A stretch of 64,000 nucleotides of DNA from Chamaecyparis obtusa (Eukaryota; Streptophyta; Pinopsida; Cupressales; Cupressaceae): NCBI GenBank assembly GCA_027943335.1, contig BSBK01008428.1:219501-283500 (forward strand). Reading direction: 5' to 3'. The translations under genes and the position numbers were made by a program. The notes beneath the pieces are model-generated. The model made no database searches. It saw only the letters and a program-made list of their open reading frames with translations, and had not been told where the DNA came from. Below are positions 10,351 through 21,911 of this stretch, in pieces (within the stretch, counting starts at the first letter, position 1; each line of letters opens with the position of its first letter).

Positions 10351-10595
10351 AAATATAAAACAAATTGATATTGAATAACCATTGATTTGCAAAAGTCAAG
10401 GAGCCAGCTACGCTAACACAGAATGATGACTGTTAAGAATGCATAAAATAGAATTGCAAAGGAGAATAATCTACAATATTGTAAACCACAGTGACAAAAT
10501 GGAGAGAAAAATATTGAGTGAGATGTGAAGAGGGAAAGCAGCAACATTAGTATTTGTCTTGGCCCTGCAGTTTAAATGCAGTTTCATTTAAAGTA

Positions 10596-10652
10596 GCGTT
10601 TAGAAACAACCAACGCATTTAGAAACAGCCAATGCATTTAGAAACAGCATCT
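10596..10652 (+). repeat. 19-bp tandem repeat, three units
   Basis: Three consecutive units of GCRTTTAGAAACARCCAAY begin at 10,596, 10,615 and 10,634, the last one diverging at its end. Confidence 0.9.
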
Positions 10653-10789
10653 TCAAATGAATTTTTGGGAAAGAGAAAGGTTTATATCCAATGAAAGCTG
10701 TTGACAGAGGTGGTAGAATTAGAAATTTCTACTGTTCGACAGAGAAGATCGACGGATAAGATTCATGTCATTATATAATTATTAATAAG

Positions 10790-11245
10790 GAATTTTATTT
10801 TTATTTTATTTTGAAGATAATAAGAAAATTTAGTTATTTTCTATTTTGAAGATATAAAAAAAAGATAGATAAAGATTGTTGATACTATTGTATAATTATA
10901 TTTTTATGCTAAATGATAATTATATATTCTGCACATTTTAAATTATTAAATACAAGTAAAAAGTTAAAATATATTTGTTATTTATTTTGAAGATATCAAT
11001 AAGGTTGGTGATACCATTATATAATTATCTCTTTAGGCTAAAGAATTATTATATATTCTATATATTTTCAATTATTAAATACAAGTGAAAAGTTAAAATA
11101 TATTTGTTATTTATTTTGATGATATCAATAAGATTGGTAGATACTATTGTATAATTATCTCTTTAGGCTAAACAATTTATATATATATATTGAATATTTT
11201 AAACCAAGTTAAAAGTTAAAATATATTTGTTATTATTGCAATAAA
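10790..11245 (+). repeat. AT-rich satellite-like tandem repeat, about 3 units of ~125 bp
   Basis: Repeated landmarks are 'gatatcaataaggttggt.gata', 'tgtataattatctctttaggctaaa', 'attattaaatacaagt' and AAAAGTTAAAATATATTTGT. Units begin near 10,870, 10,992 and 11,121. The block reappears in reverse complement at 17,830-18,085. Confidence 0.8.
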
Positions 11246-12850
11246 CAATCAAGGCTTCAATTTCATGAACTTTACGAAATATGACAACTACAATTTTTTT
11301 GCATCAATGGCCGACAATGAATGTGGTCATGGCTAATCTAGGGGCAAGATGAGTGGCTCGGTTGCTAAACGAAAGAGATGTGACCATTCTCAAAGGAAGT
11401 TGATAGGTAGGAAAGAGACCCATAAGTGAAAAGCAAAAATCTATTTCCAAATTCAAATTCAATAAATAAAATCTAAAGAATGGGTTTGAGAAGAATCAAT
11501 AAGGGAATGAAGTCAAAGCCACAAGGGTTTGAGAAGAATCAACAAGGGAATCAACAAGAAAAATTTTAATTCAATAAAGAAAATCCATCATCATTAACTC
11601 CAAAGTCCTCAATCTGACATGGGATTATGTACAATGTTGCACTCTATTTGCCAAATGATGTAGTGAAAACAATCAAGAGAAATTGATGGAGTGGTGGACA
11701 AGCACCTTTGTAGGGAAGGTGATTATCAAGCCCATCGGATACGTCTTCTTCATTATAGATTATATAAATTGATTTCTCAAAAGGGAAATTCTGTATGGAA
11801 AGACTTTATTTTTTGATGGATTTTATTTTTATTGTGTTGACTAGGAGACAATTCAAATAAAAATTCCTAGATCAAGATCAAACTTAAAAAATTTCCTTAT
11901 AAATAATGGGTGATGGAAGCTATATAAAATATTGGTAACGAATTGGGATTCTTCGTAGGCATAGAAGAAATTTATGTTATACAAAATGAAATGGGATTTC
12001 TAGGATCTATGTCTACACAAACCATAATCTAAAATCTTTGCCCAATTTTGAGATTATTAAAAAAAAAAGTGTAGTTAAATAAAAAAAAATCATTTGGTAA
12101 TAACCTGAGAGGTGGAAACCACATCCTAGGCCCATGCTTCTTTGCCAAGTACTCAAAGTATATAAATCCTAATAAAAAATATCTCTCATTTTTAAATGAA
12201 ACCATTTTGGTAAGCAATTAGAACAAAAGAAAAGGAATTTTGCATACTATAGTAATGGAAGCCAATAGAAAAAAGAGAAAACATTTTGGCACTAGTTAGA
12301 TTATAGAGGACTGTACTAATAATTACTAAAAAAAGGTAGTGTCTATGGATAAAATAGATGGCTAGTTATTAAAGAAGGAAATGCACAAAAAAATTGTAAA
12401 GTAGTTATTAGGGCTAGTCAAGGAAGTTTCTCTACTGAAAGAAATAGTAAAGATCTAGTTAAATAAAGTGACATGTGTCGCCATAACTCTCATTAGGAAG
12501 GATAACATAAAATCTCCCTATCTTAAAATTATTAAAGATGCAGAAAATGTTGGCTTGTTCCAAATCCAATTTTAGACAATGAAGGTAGCATGGGGATCTT
12601 TGAGGTAGAGGTAGAAATAGGTAATTTTTAGTCTTTTTCAAATGAATGGATTTCAAAATTTGAGGCTATTTGTGAGATCATGTGCATCTTTGAGGAAGAG
12701 TATAGGTACTTGGAGAAGAAGTTGGACCAATCCAATGAGACAATGGGGAGAAACCAAATTTGTCTACAAGAGGTGATAGAAAAAGGGGAAATAGAAAATT
12801 AGGGGATTGATCTATCTCAGAGTATATACTTAGCTAAGGTTTCCTTTGGC
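11246..12850 (+). pseudogene. LINE ORF1-like relic
   Basis: This stretch is an inverted copy of about 16,110-17,830, which is continuous with a LINE endonuclease on the minus strand. Plus-strand reading near 12,650-12,790 gives SKFEAICEIMCIFEEEYR and LEKKLDQSNETMGRNQICLQ, a charged, coiled-coil-like ending plausible for a plant LINE ORF1. Frames shift repeatedly and stops are common. No zinc knuckle is seen. The ORF1 label rests mainly on position upstream of the endonuclease in the other copy. Confidence 0.45.
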
Positions 12851-12976
12851 TAGTGCAGTCTAACAAACAAGGGATGTTGGCAAGCCAATGCGTGCCATGA
12901 CCCCCCTTGTATGTTGACTTGTGTTAGTCAATGCATTCATTTTCGAGTTGAGAGTGTACCTTAGTGTGTAGCCTAG

Positions 12977-13612
12977 TTGGTATTTTGTGCTTTTTATAAA
13001 AAAAAATTGTGTGCTTTTTCCCTAATTTTTGGGCATGACGAAGGACTTTACCAATCCATGAAATGGATCCATGAGAAGGTCAAACAAACTCTAATAGAGA
13101 ATACCAAGAAAATAAAGGTTAGAATGGATGAAAAGAAGAGATATGTGGAGTTTGAAGTGGGGGATTTGGTACTAGTACATTTGAGAAAAGAAAAACTTTA
13201 GAAAAGAGTGCCTAAAAAACTACAAATGAGAAATATTGGTCCATGTAAGATACTAGCCAAATATGGAAATGATGCATACAAGATAAACATAGAAGAAGAC
13301 ATATGTTGTCTACTTTTTTTTAATGTGGTAGATCCCATACCTTACAAAGGTCCCATTCTAGAGGAAAGTAAGGATGACTTTAACATTGAAGAGATGGTCA
13401 CTGAATAGAAATTACCTTCCCCACCTAAGCCTACAACAAAGAAGGTGTTAGATTCAAGGATTGCCATGAAGACTAGACATAGGAATTACATGGAACACCT
13501 GATCAAATGGAAACATATTCATGAAGTAGAAGATGGGTACTTGAAGGTTATTTAAAGAAGTTAGGAATTGTTCTTTCACTCTTGTCACCCAATGTGACTT
13601 GATATCCTTTCA
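12977..13612 (+). pseudogene. Chromovirus integrase C-terminus and chromodomain, copy A
   Basis: The plus strand reads VRMDEKKRYVEFEVGDLVLV, then RNIGPCKILAKYGNDAYKI, VVDPIPYKGPILEES, and KVLDSRIAMKTRHRNYMEHL followed by IKWKHIHEVED. The first blocks are the integrase tail that binds DNA, and the last is a chromodomain-like module that targets integration to marked chromatin in Ty3 chromoviruses. The frame breaks at 13,199, 13,406 and about 13,540. RT and the integrase core are missing on the left, where the sequence meets the LINE ORF1 relic. A polypurine tract and LTR follow immediately. Confidence 0.8.
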
Positions 13613-15245
13613 TGTGGGGAGAATGGTGCAGGAGCACCTAGGGGTTAGGTGACTCCAACCCTCAAATTTTGGCTTGTTTGATCCTATAAGGGCTAGGGTG
13701 TGAATAAGGACAAGTTGAGAGTCCCATAGGTGAGTATTCATAGTTGGTTATGTTACCTTGTCCAAGTTGGCAGAGTTATTTATGTGTTGGTCCAAAGTTT
13801 CCTTGTAAGCCAAAAGTGGCATAATGTGGAGAATGGCACCAAGAGTGAATCAAATATCTTAATTTGGCTATAGGAATGTCTAGGTAGTTTCTATATGTAT
13901 TTTGGAACCCATAGATTGGGTCACCTCATTGTAATGGACAAAAATGTAAGAGATCAAAAAGTTGCTAGAGCAACTTTTGCAACTTTTCAATATTGCATGA
14001 CAATATTTGGGAAAAAGGAGAAAAATTTCCCTAAAGTAGTTATGGGTTGGAGAAATTTTTTTAAATGTGGAGGATGGAAATATTTAAGGTCCTTTTGAAA
14101 ATGTACGAAGGTTGGCACTATTTTGGCATGATTTCCAATACCAAGCATTTTGACAGTTTAAGGTTCATTGACTGTGTTCTTGAATTTGGTTTCCATTTGA
14201 GTTCAACAGATTGAATTAGCGAATATTTTCTGTATGATAGTTAGGATTCATCATTTTATTGTTGTGTGTACAATGGTTTGAGTTTTTTTAGTTTGTTTGG
14301 GCTAATAAATTCTTGTTCCTAGTTCCGAGCCTCTGGACTAGACAAGGTGTACATAGTTAAAATGGATCCATCTCAAGTTCCCATTGTGAAAATCACTTAA
14401 CCCTTGGGGGAATGAAACTGGAGTCTTTGTAAAATAGTTTTCTTTTTTCTTAGGGTTTTTTAATTTGTGTTTGTAAATTTTAAACTCTTTCCCTAAGAGA
14501 GCTTTTCCATAGCTTGACTAGGAAGCAAGAGAACAATGGCTTGTAACTTGCAGGAGCAGATTAGATGAATGAATCAAATGGCTTGGAGATGCTAGATAGG
14601 TTCATACAGAGCCTTGGTTGTAAGTCAAAGGATTTTTGAATCCATTTGGGTGGATTTTGAATAAAAAGATTGAAGACTACTTTGTTTCCTTGCAAAAAAA
14701 GCCAGTTAGGGTTTGGAAAGTGTACAGACAGTTTGAACATTAACACCAACAAAATATTTAGGGTCTTCTAAAAGTGTATCTAGATCACCAATGAGTTCAT
14801 AATTTACAAGAATGGTTTTTGGTTGAATGAATTGAATAATTTACAAGTCCTATAATCCTTCAAGGTGATTTTGATAGGGCTATAATATTGTTAGATGAAC
14901 TTGCCTTGGAGAGTTCAAAAGGAAGTATGGAAGTGTAAGCATCTTGAATTGGTAGTGGAAGCTCTAGATGAGTTGGAGGATAGAGTATTGAGACATCCTA
15001 AAGTGGTAGGATTATAAGAGAGAATAATCCCTAAGAAGTCTTAGAAGAGACTTGGTTAAGAACTAGGAGTAGTTCTCAGGAGAGCCTCCCTATCACATTC
15101 ATTTAGAAATTATTAGTGAAATTATGACTAATAAATATTCAAACTATGTATGAGTTGGTAGCGAAAAAATAAATCATAGTATGATTGTTTCAACCAAAGG
15201 GTGGTGAATAAAGTGGCCATGGGATAAATATAGCATGAAAATGGG
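13613..15245 (+). mobile_element. Chromovirus polypurine tract and LTR, copy A
   Basis: TGTGGGGAGAA at 13,613-13,623 is the polypurine tract and TGGTGCAGGAGCACC at 13,624 starts the LTR. The same LTR start is found at 18,579 and, on the minus strand, at 59,105. The far end of this LTR is lost: it should end in CCCCACCA as in the complete copy (56,946-59,105), but is cut by the LINE fragment at about 15,250. Confidence 0.75.
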
Positions 15246-15249
15246 ATGA

Positions 15250-15760
15250 TCCAACCACTTCTCATAATAATACTATTTGCCAATTTCCCAACATGGCTGC
15301 CTCCCGTAATTCACCTATTTTCAAATATTTTCCAATAAAAATACCACTGGATGGAGGGCATTTGTTGTTCCAAGTGAAAATTTCCTCTCCAAGGTCAATC
15401 TCAAGAAGGCTATTTCTATTAACACATTCTCTAAAATATTTTTTAGATCGAGGCACTCTCGATAAACCTCCTCTCTTATCTTGAATACATAGAATATCAC
15501 TAAATTCTCCTCCAATTATATTAAGCATATGGGGATAATAATCCAAAAAAATATCAACGTCTCCCTAAAGGTTCCTCATTTCTAGACAATAAATATGACA
15601 ATAAGCATTGTCCAAAATAAAATTTTGATTTATACCAAATCTTATCTTTCCTCTAATCCAATGACTGCCCACTTCAAGCCTCTCAAAGTTAACCACCTCT
15701 AAATTCCATATGACTGGAAAGAATCCTATAGCCTCTTCTATTTGCATTACTTCAACTTTC
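15250..15760 (-). pseudogene. LINE (L1-type) endonuclease fragment, copy A
   Basis: Minus-strand reading gives WNLEVVNFERLEVGSHWI, then DYYPHMLNIIGGEFSDILC, DKRGGLSRVPRSKKYFRE, SLLEIDLGEEIFTWNNK and IGELREAAMLGNWQ. This is the apurinic-type endonuclease that opens a plant LINE ORF2; GGEFSDIL matches the GGDFN-IL signature with D changed to E, and FTWNN is the classical fTWsN block. One stop splits it at about 15,566. RT is absent, so the insertion or the surviving copy is truncated. ORF1-like sequence continues upstream on the same strand to 17,830. Confidence 0.8.
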
Positions 15761-17830
15761 TAATTCCTATAACTCTTGGTGGAAGCCTCTATTTATCCTC
15801 TAATAATTTTAGATTGTTGTATTAGAACTATTTATACCCTAGTCAATCCTATCATTCAATAGACCAAGTGCCTCTAGTTAGGGGAATTAGGCCCCTAACA
15901 TTCCAAAATAGGAGCCTCATGGTTCCTTAGGAAGGTGAATGTCCTTCATTTCTTCCAAACGATACCTTATTTTGAGCTACCCATCAACTTCCCCATTTTT
16001 GTTACTTAGTTTTGATAATGGTTTTCTTCTAACTTTTTTGACTGAATCCTTTCCAAGAAAAGGTAGATTTTGTTGGAGGCTATCTTGAGGATACCTAACT
16101 TCTCTATTTGTATGGATTCAATATCATTTCTTGTGAATAGGAGATTAATCTCCTAATTTTCTATTTCCCCTCTTTCTATCACCTCTTGTAAAGAGATTTG
16201 ATTTCTTCCCACTGTCTCATTGGATTGGTCCAACTTCTTCTCCAAGTACCTATTCTCTTCCTCAAAGATGCACATGATCTCACAAATAGCCTCAAATTTT
16301 GAAATCCATTCATTCGAGAAAGACTAAAAATTATCAATTTCTACCTCTAGCTTAAAGATCCCCTTGCTACCTTCATTGTCTAAAATTGGATTTGGAACAA
16401 GCTAACATTTTCTGCATCTTTAAGAATTTAAAGATATGGGGATTTTATTTTATCCTTCCTAATGAGAGTTATGATGACACATGTCACTTTATTTAATTAA
16501 ATATTTACTATTTCTTTGAGTAGAGAAACTTCCTTCACTTGCCCTAATAACTACTTTACAACTCTTTTGTGAATTTCCATCTCTAAGAACTAGCCATCTA
16601 TTTTATCCCTAGCCACTACCTTTGTTGATAATTATTAGTACGGTCCTCTATATTCTAACTAGTGCCAAAATGTATTTTCATTTTCCTATTGGTTTCCACT
16701 ACTATAGTATGCAAAATTTATTTTCCTTTGTCCTAGTTTCTTACCAAAATGTTCTCATTTACAAATGAGAGATATTTGTTATTATGATATTTATACTTAG
16801 AGTACTTGGCAAGGAAGCATGGGCCTAGGATGTGGTTTCCACCTCTCAGGTTATTATGAAATGTTTTTTTTTTTAAATTTCACTACACTTTCTTTTTTAT
16901 AATAATCTCAAAATTGGGCAAAGATTTCACATTATGGTTTGTGTATACATAGATCCTAGAAATCCCATTTTATTTTTTACAGAAAAAACTGTCATCTATG
17001 CCTATGAAGAATCATAATTCGTTACCAATCTTTTCTACAACTTTCATCACTCAATATTTATAAGGAAAATTTTGAAGTTTGATCCATCTAGGAATTTTTA
17101 TTTGAATTGTCTTCTAGTCAACACAATAAAAATTAATTCCTTAAAAAAAAAGAGTCTTTGCATACATAATTTCCCATTTGAGAAATCGATTGATATAATC
17201 TATAATGAAGAAGTTGTATCCTATGGGTTTGATACTCACTTGCCCTACAAAGGTGGTCAACTACCACTCCATCAACTTCTCTTGATATTTTTCACTGCAT
17301 CATTTGTCAAATAGGCCACACCATTGTACATGATCCCATGTCGGATTGAGGATTTTGGAGTTAATGATGATGATGGTTTTTATTTATTGAATTTGATATT
17401 TTCTTGTTCATTCCCCTATTGATTCTTCTCAAACCCTTGTGGCTTTGACCTAATTCCCTTATTTATTCTTGCCAAACCCATTCTTTGGATTTTCTTTATT
17501 GAATTTGAATTTGGAAATAGATTTTTCCTTTTTACTTATGGGTCTCTTTCCTGCCTATCAACTTCCTTTCATAATGTTCACATCTCTTTTATTTAGCAAC
17601 TAAGCCTCTATTTCCTACGGTAATTTTGTTTTCCCCTATGGTGAATGAAGGGGATTTTGCCTCCCATGATTTCCTCCATCGCTCACTGCCTGCTTCACAA
17701 CCCGGTAGCTAGTCATCTTAGATAGATTAGCCATGACCACATTCAGTGTCGGTCATTGATGAAAAAAAATTATAGATGTCATATTTCATAAAGTTAATGA
17801 AATTGAAGCATTAACCTTTTATTTCAATAA
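15761..17830 (-). pseudogene. LINE ORF2 start and ORF1-like relic, copy A
   Basis: On the minus strand this precedes the endonuclease. Near 15,830-15,900 it reads like an endonuclease start (GPNSPN.RHLVY.MIGLTRV). From 16,110 upward it is the reverse complement of 11,246-12,800, with the same coiled-coil-like ending (EKKLDQSNETVGRN). Many frameshifts and stops. No other gene is seen in this stretch. Confidence 0.55.
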
Positions 17831-18085
17831 TAACAAATATATTTTAACTTTAACTTGATTTAAAATATATAGTATATATATATAATAATTATTTAGCCTA
17901 AAGAGATAATTATACAATAGTATCTACCAATCTTATTGATATCTTCAAAATAAATAAAAAATATATTTTAAATTTTCACTTTTATTTAATAATTCAAAGA
18001 ATATATAATATATAATAATTATTTATCCTAAAGAGATAATTATATAATAGCATCACCAATCTTATTGATCTCTTCAAAATAAATA
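17830..18085 (-). repeat. Inverted copy of the AT-rich satellite-like repeat
   Basis: Two units matching 10,790-11,245 in reverse complement ('cctaaagagataattata.aatag.atc.accaatcttattgat'). It runs directly into chromovirus coding sequence at 18,085 through AAATAAGAAGAGA. Confidence 0.8.
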
Positions 18086-18556
18086 AGAAGAGAGATGTGC
18101 AGTTTAAAGTGGGGGATTTGGTACTAGCACATTTGAACAAAGAAAAACTTTAAAATAGAGTACCTAACAATTTCAAATGAGAAGGATTGGTCCATGTAAG
18201 ATACTGGACAAATATGGAAATGATGCATACAAGATAAACATACCAAAAGACAAATATTTCTCTACTATTTTCAATCTGGTAGATCCCATACCTTACAAAG
18301 GTCCCATTCTAGAGGAAAGTAAGGATGAATCTGACATTGAAGAGATGGTCACTGACTTGAAATTGTCTTCCCCACCTAAGCCAACAATAGAGAAGGTGTT
18401 AGATCCAAGGATTGCCAAGAAGACTAGACATAGAAATTACACGGAACACCTGATCAAATGGAAACATATTCATGAAGTAGAAGATACTTGGGTACCTAAA
18501 GGTGATTTAAAGAAGTTAGGAATTTATCTTTCACTCTCGTCACCTAATGTGACCTG
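18086..18556 (+). pseudogene. Chromovirus integrase C-terminus and chromodomain, copy B
   Basis: Same blocks as copy A with fewer defects: MRRIGPCKILDKYGNDAYKI, VVDPIPYKG-equivalent LVDPIPYKGPILEES, KVLDPRIAKKTRHRNYTEHL, then IKWKHIHEVEDTWVPKGDLK and a natural stop at 18,555-18,557. From 18,177 it is open for 126 codons. The chromodomain retains the aromatic/Trp pattern (IKWKH...TWVPK). Only the C-terminal end of a polyprotein is present. It lies 4,955 bases from copy A. Confidence 0.85.
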
Positions 18557-18567
18557 ATATCTTTTCA

Positions 18568-20335
18568 TGTGGGGAGAATGGTGCTGCAGCACCTAGGGGT
18601 TAGGTGACTTCAACCCTCAAATTTTGGCTTGTTTGATCCTATAAGGGCTAGGGTGTGAGTAAAGACTATTTGAGAGTCCAATAGGTGAGTATTCATAGTT
18701 GATTATGTTACCTTGTCCAAGTTGGTAGAGTTATTTATGTGTTGGCACAAAGTTTCCATGTAATCCAAAAGTGGCATAGTGTGGAGAATGGCACCAAGAG
18801 TGCATCAAATGTCTTAATTTGGCTATAGGAATGTCTAGGCAGTTTCTATATGTCTTTTGGAACCCATATATTGGGTCACCTCATTGTAATGGACAAAAAA
18901 TGTAAGAGATCAAAAAGTTGCTAGAGCAACTTTTGCAACTTTTCAATGTTGCATGACAATATTTGGGAAAAAGGAGAAAACTTTCCCTAAAGTAGTTATG
19001 GGTTGGAGAAATTTTATTTAAATGTGGAGGATGGACATATTTAAGGTCCTTCTAAAAATTTCATGAAGTTTGGCACCATTTTGACATGATTTCCAATACA
19101 AATCATTTTGATTGTTTAAGGTTCATTGACCATGTTCTTGAATTTAGTTTCCATTCGAGTTTGATAGATTGAAATAGAAAATATTTAATTTATGATAGTT
19201 AGGATTCATTATTTTATTTTATTATGTGCAATGGTTTGAGTTTTTTTAGTTTATTTAGGTAAATAAATTCTTGTTCCTAGTTTCGAGTCTTTGGACTGGA
19301 CATGGTGTACATGGTTAAAATGGCTCCATCTTGAGATCCCACTATGGAAATCACTTGGCCCTTGGGGGAATGAAAATGGAGTCTTTGTAAAATAGTTTTC
19401 TTTTTTTCTAGGGTTTTCTAATTGGTGTTTGTAACTTTTAAACTCTTTCCCTAAGAGAGCTCTTCCATAGCCTGACTAGGAAGCAAGAGAACAATGGCTT
19501 ATAACTTGTAGGAGAAGATTGGATGAATGAATCAAATGGATTGGATATGCTAGATAGGTTCATATAGAGCCTTGGTTGTGAGGTGGAGGATTTTTTAATC
19601 TATTTGGCTAGATTTTGAATGAAAAGATTGAAGACTTGTTTGTTTCCTTCCAAAAGGAGCGAGTTACGGTTTGGAAAGTGTACTGATAGTTTGAACATTA
19701 AGACCAAAATAATCATTAGGGTCTTTGAAAAGGGTATCTAGATCAACAATGGGTTCATGGGGTTGTGTGTAAGTTTTTTGTGTTAAATCCCGAAAACCCC
19801 AAACATAGGGCTACTAGAGACCTATTAGGCCTTAAAACTAGGAATCTTAGAAATGATGAGAGAACGACTTCATTGATTTAACAAGAATGACTATTTGGTG
19901 AATGAATTGAATAATTTACAAGTCCTATAATCCTACAAGGTGAACCTAAAAGGGCTAGAATATTGATAGATGAACTGGCCTTGGAGAGTTCAAAAGGAAA
20001 CTTATGGAAGTGCAAGCATCTTGAATTGGTAGTGGAAGATCTAGATGAGTTGGAGGACAGAGTATTGAGACCTCCTAAAGTGGTATAAGAGAGAAGTTTC
20101 CCTAAGAAGTCTCAGAAGATACTTGGTGAAGAACTAGGAGTAGTTCTTAGGAGATCCTCCCTATCACATTCATTTAAAAATTATCAGTGAAATTATGACT
20201 AACAAATATTCAAACTATGTATGATTTGGATGAAAAAAAAAATCATAGTATGACTATTTCAACCAACAGGTGGTGAATAAACTAGCCATGGCATAAATAT
20301 AGAATGAAAATGAGGTGATCCGACCACTTCTCATA
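18568..20335 (+). mobile_element. Chromovirus polypurine tract and LTR, copy B
   Basis: GTGGGGAGAA precedes TGGTGCTGCAGCACC at 18,579. The copy matches LTR A over its whole length, but carries about 120 extra bases near 19,760-19,890 (a 'cccgaaaaccccaaacatagg' section) that A lacks. It is cut by LINE sequence at about 20,335. Confidence 0.75.
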
Positions 20336-20339
20336 ATAA

Positions 20340-20990
20340 TACTATTCATCAATTTCCCAACATGGCCAACCCCCGCAATTCACCTATTTTAAAATATTTT
20401 ATAGTAAACAAACCACTGAATGGAAGGCATTTGTTGTTCCAAGTGAAAATTTCCTCTCCAAGGTCAATCTCAAGAAGGCTATTTCTATTAACGCATTCTA
20501 TAAAATATTTTTGAGACCAACGCACTCTCGATAGACCTCCTCTCTTATCTTTTCTACATAGAAAATTAATAAATTCTCCTCCAATTATTTTAAGCATATG
20601 GGGATAATAATCCAAAAACATATCAATGAATGCCTAAAGGTTGTTCTTTTCTAGACAATAAATGTGACAATAAGCAATGACCAAAAGAAAATTCTGATTT
20701 ATAACAAAACTTATCTTTCCCCCAATCCAATGACTACCCACTTCAAGCCTCTGAAATTTAACCACCTCTAAATTCCATATGACTTGAAAACATCCTAAAG
20801 CCTCTTCTATTTGCATTACTTCAACTTTCTAATTCCCAAAACTCTTGGTCTAGAGTCAATATCATTTCTTGTGAATAGGAGATCAATCCCCTAATTTTCT
20901 ATTTCCCCTTTTTCCATCACCTCTTGTAGAGAAATTTGATTTCTCCACATTGTCTTGCCAACATCCCTTGTTTGTCAGACTACATTAGCC
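20340..20990 (-). pseudogene. LINE endonuclease fragment, copy B
   Basis: Same minus-strand product as copy A: WNLEVVKFQRLEVGSHWI, IIGGEFINFLCRKDKRGG, SLLEIDLGEEIFTWNNK. About 340 bases present in copy A between the endonuclease and the ORF1 end are missing at about 20,848. The upstream end (20,850-20,985) is a short ORF1-like piece whose order differs from the 12,700-12,880 copy, so it was rearranged. It is joined to a Ty3 RNase H fragment at about 20,990. Confidence 0.75.
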
Positions 20991-20991
20991 A

Positions 20992-21337
20992 ATGGAAACC
21001 CTAGCTAAGTATCTCTTATATGTCTCCACTATAGATACATCACTGGGGGCATTGCTTGAACAAAATGATGAGAACAAAAAGGAAAGAGCTATATACTATA
21101 TTAGTAGAACATTGGTGGCATATGAAAAGAATTATTCTATGATTGAGAAGGCTTGTCTACCTATGATCTTTGCATCAAAAAAACTAAGACATTACATGTT
21201 GGTGCATACCACACATTTGGTAGCTAAGATTGATCCACTAAAGCACCTACTAAGAAAAGCTGCCCTCAGAGGTAGATTAGATAAATGGGTCATGTTCTTA
21301 AGTGAATTTGACATTGAATATGTTGAAAGATCAGTAT
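20992..21337 (+). pseudogene. Ty3 RNase H fragment (Tat element D family)
   Basis: Reads VSTIDTSLGALLEQND, KKERAIYYISRTLVAYEKNY and LSEFDIEYVER, nearly identical to 25,415-25,735. It is the retroviral-type RNase H next to RT. It is out of order: it precedes gag instead of following RT. At about 21,337 it switches abruptly to antisense PMD-region sequence. Confidence 0.85.
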
Positions 21338-21911
21338 CAATATCAATAAAAACAATAGAATATCAGAATATCATGACAGATCATCTATCGGCCTGATCCT
21401 CGCCATCTAGTGGAGGTGGTGGTGGAGCATCTGGTACTGCCTCAGCCCTAGGTGCTCTCTCTCCCTCTGATGCCATCATGTACTGAGAGTGTGAATGAAC
21501 TCTCTAAGCAAGTGGAACCGCAGTGTAGTATGATGAAACTTAGTAAGCAGATCTGGAGCTCTGATGGATAACCTCTACCTGTAATCTTTGTACCTCACCA
21601 TGAAGCTCAGTACGCTATCTATCTGCCTCTAGATATCTCTCCTCCCAGTGAGCACTATGCACCTATAGGTCTCAGACTTGTAATCTGAGCCTCCTCATGA
21701 TCTCCTATGTAGACAATGGCACACTAGGCTCAGCATCTGCTACTGGCATGTCAGTAGCCTCTACAAACTGCTCTGTGGTCTCTACTCTCTGTGACTTATG
21801 GTGTCTAACATCTGCACCTAGATCAAACCCAGTATCCTCCTGTATCGGATCAGTATCACCACCCACAACCTGCTCAGCTGCAAGTACCTCCTTAGTTGAA
21901 CCAACACTCCT
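21338..21911 (-). pseudogene. Antisense PMD-gene 3' region, copy 3 (fragment)
   Basis: Matches 32,250-32,812 and 37,290-37,600 (shared CATCTAGTGGAGGTGGTGGT, GCCATCATGTACTGAGAGT, TCTCCTCCCAGTGAGCACTA, TGGCATGTCAGTA). On the minus strand this is the tail of the captured PMD gene and is rich in Asp/Glu/Gly codons. The short open frame at 21,705-21,923 is part of it. It is fused at both ends to sense-strand Ty3 sequence. Confidence 0.65.
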
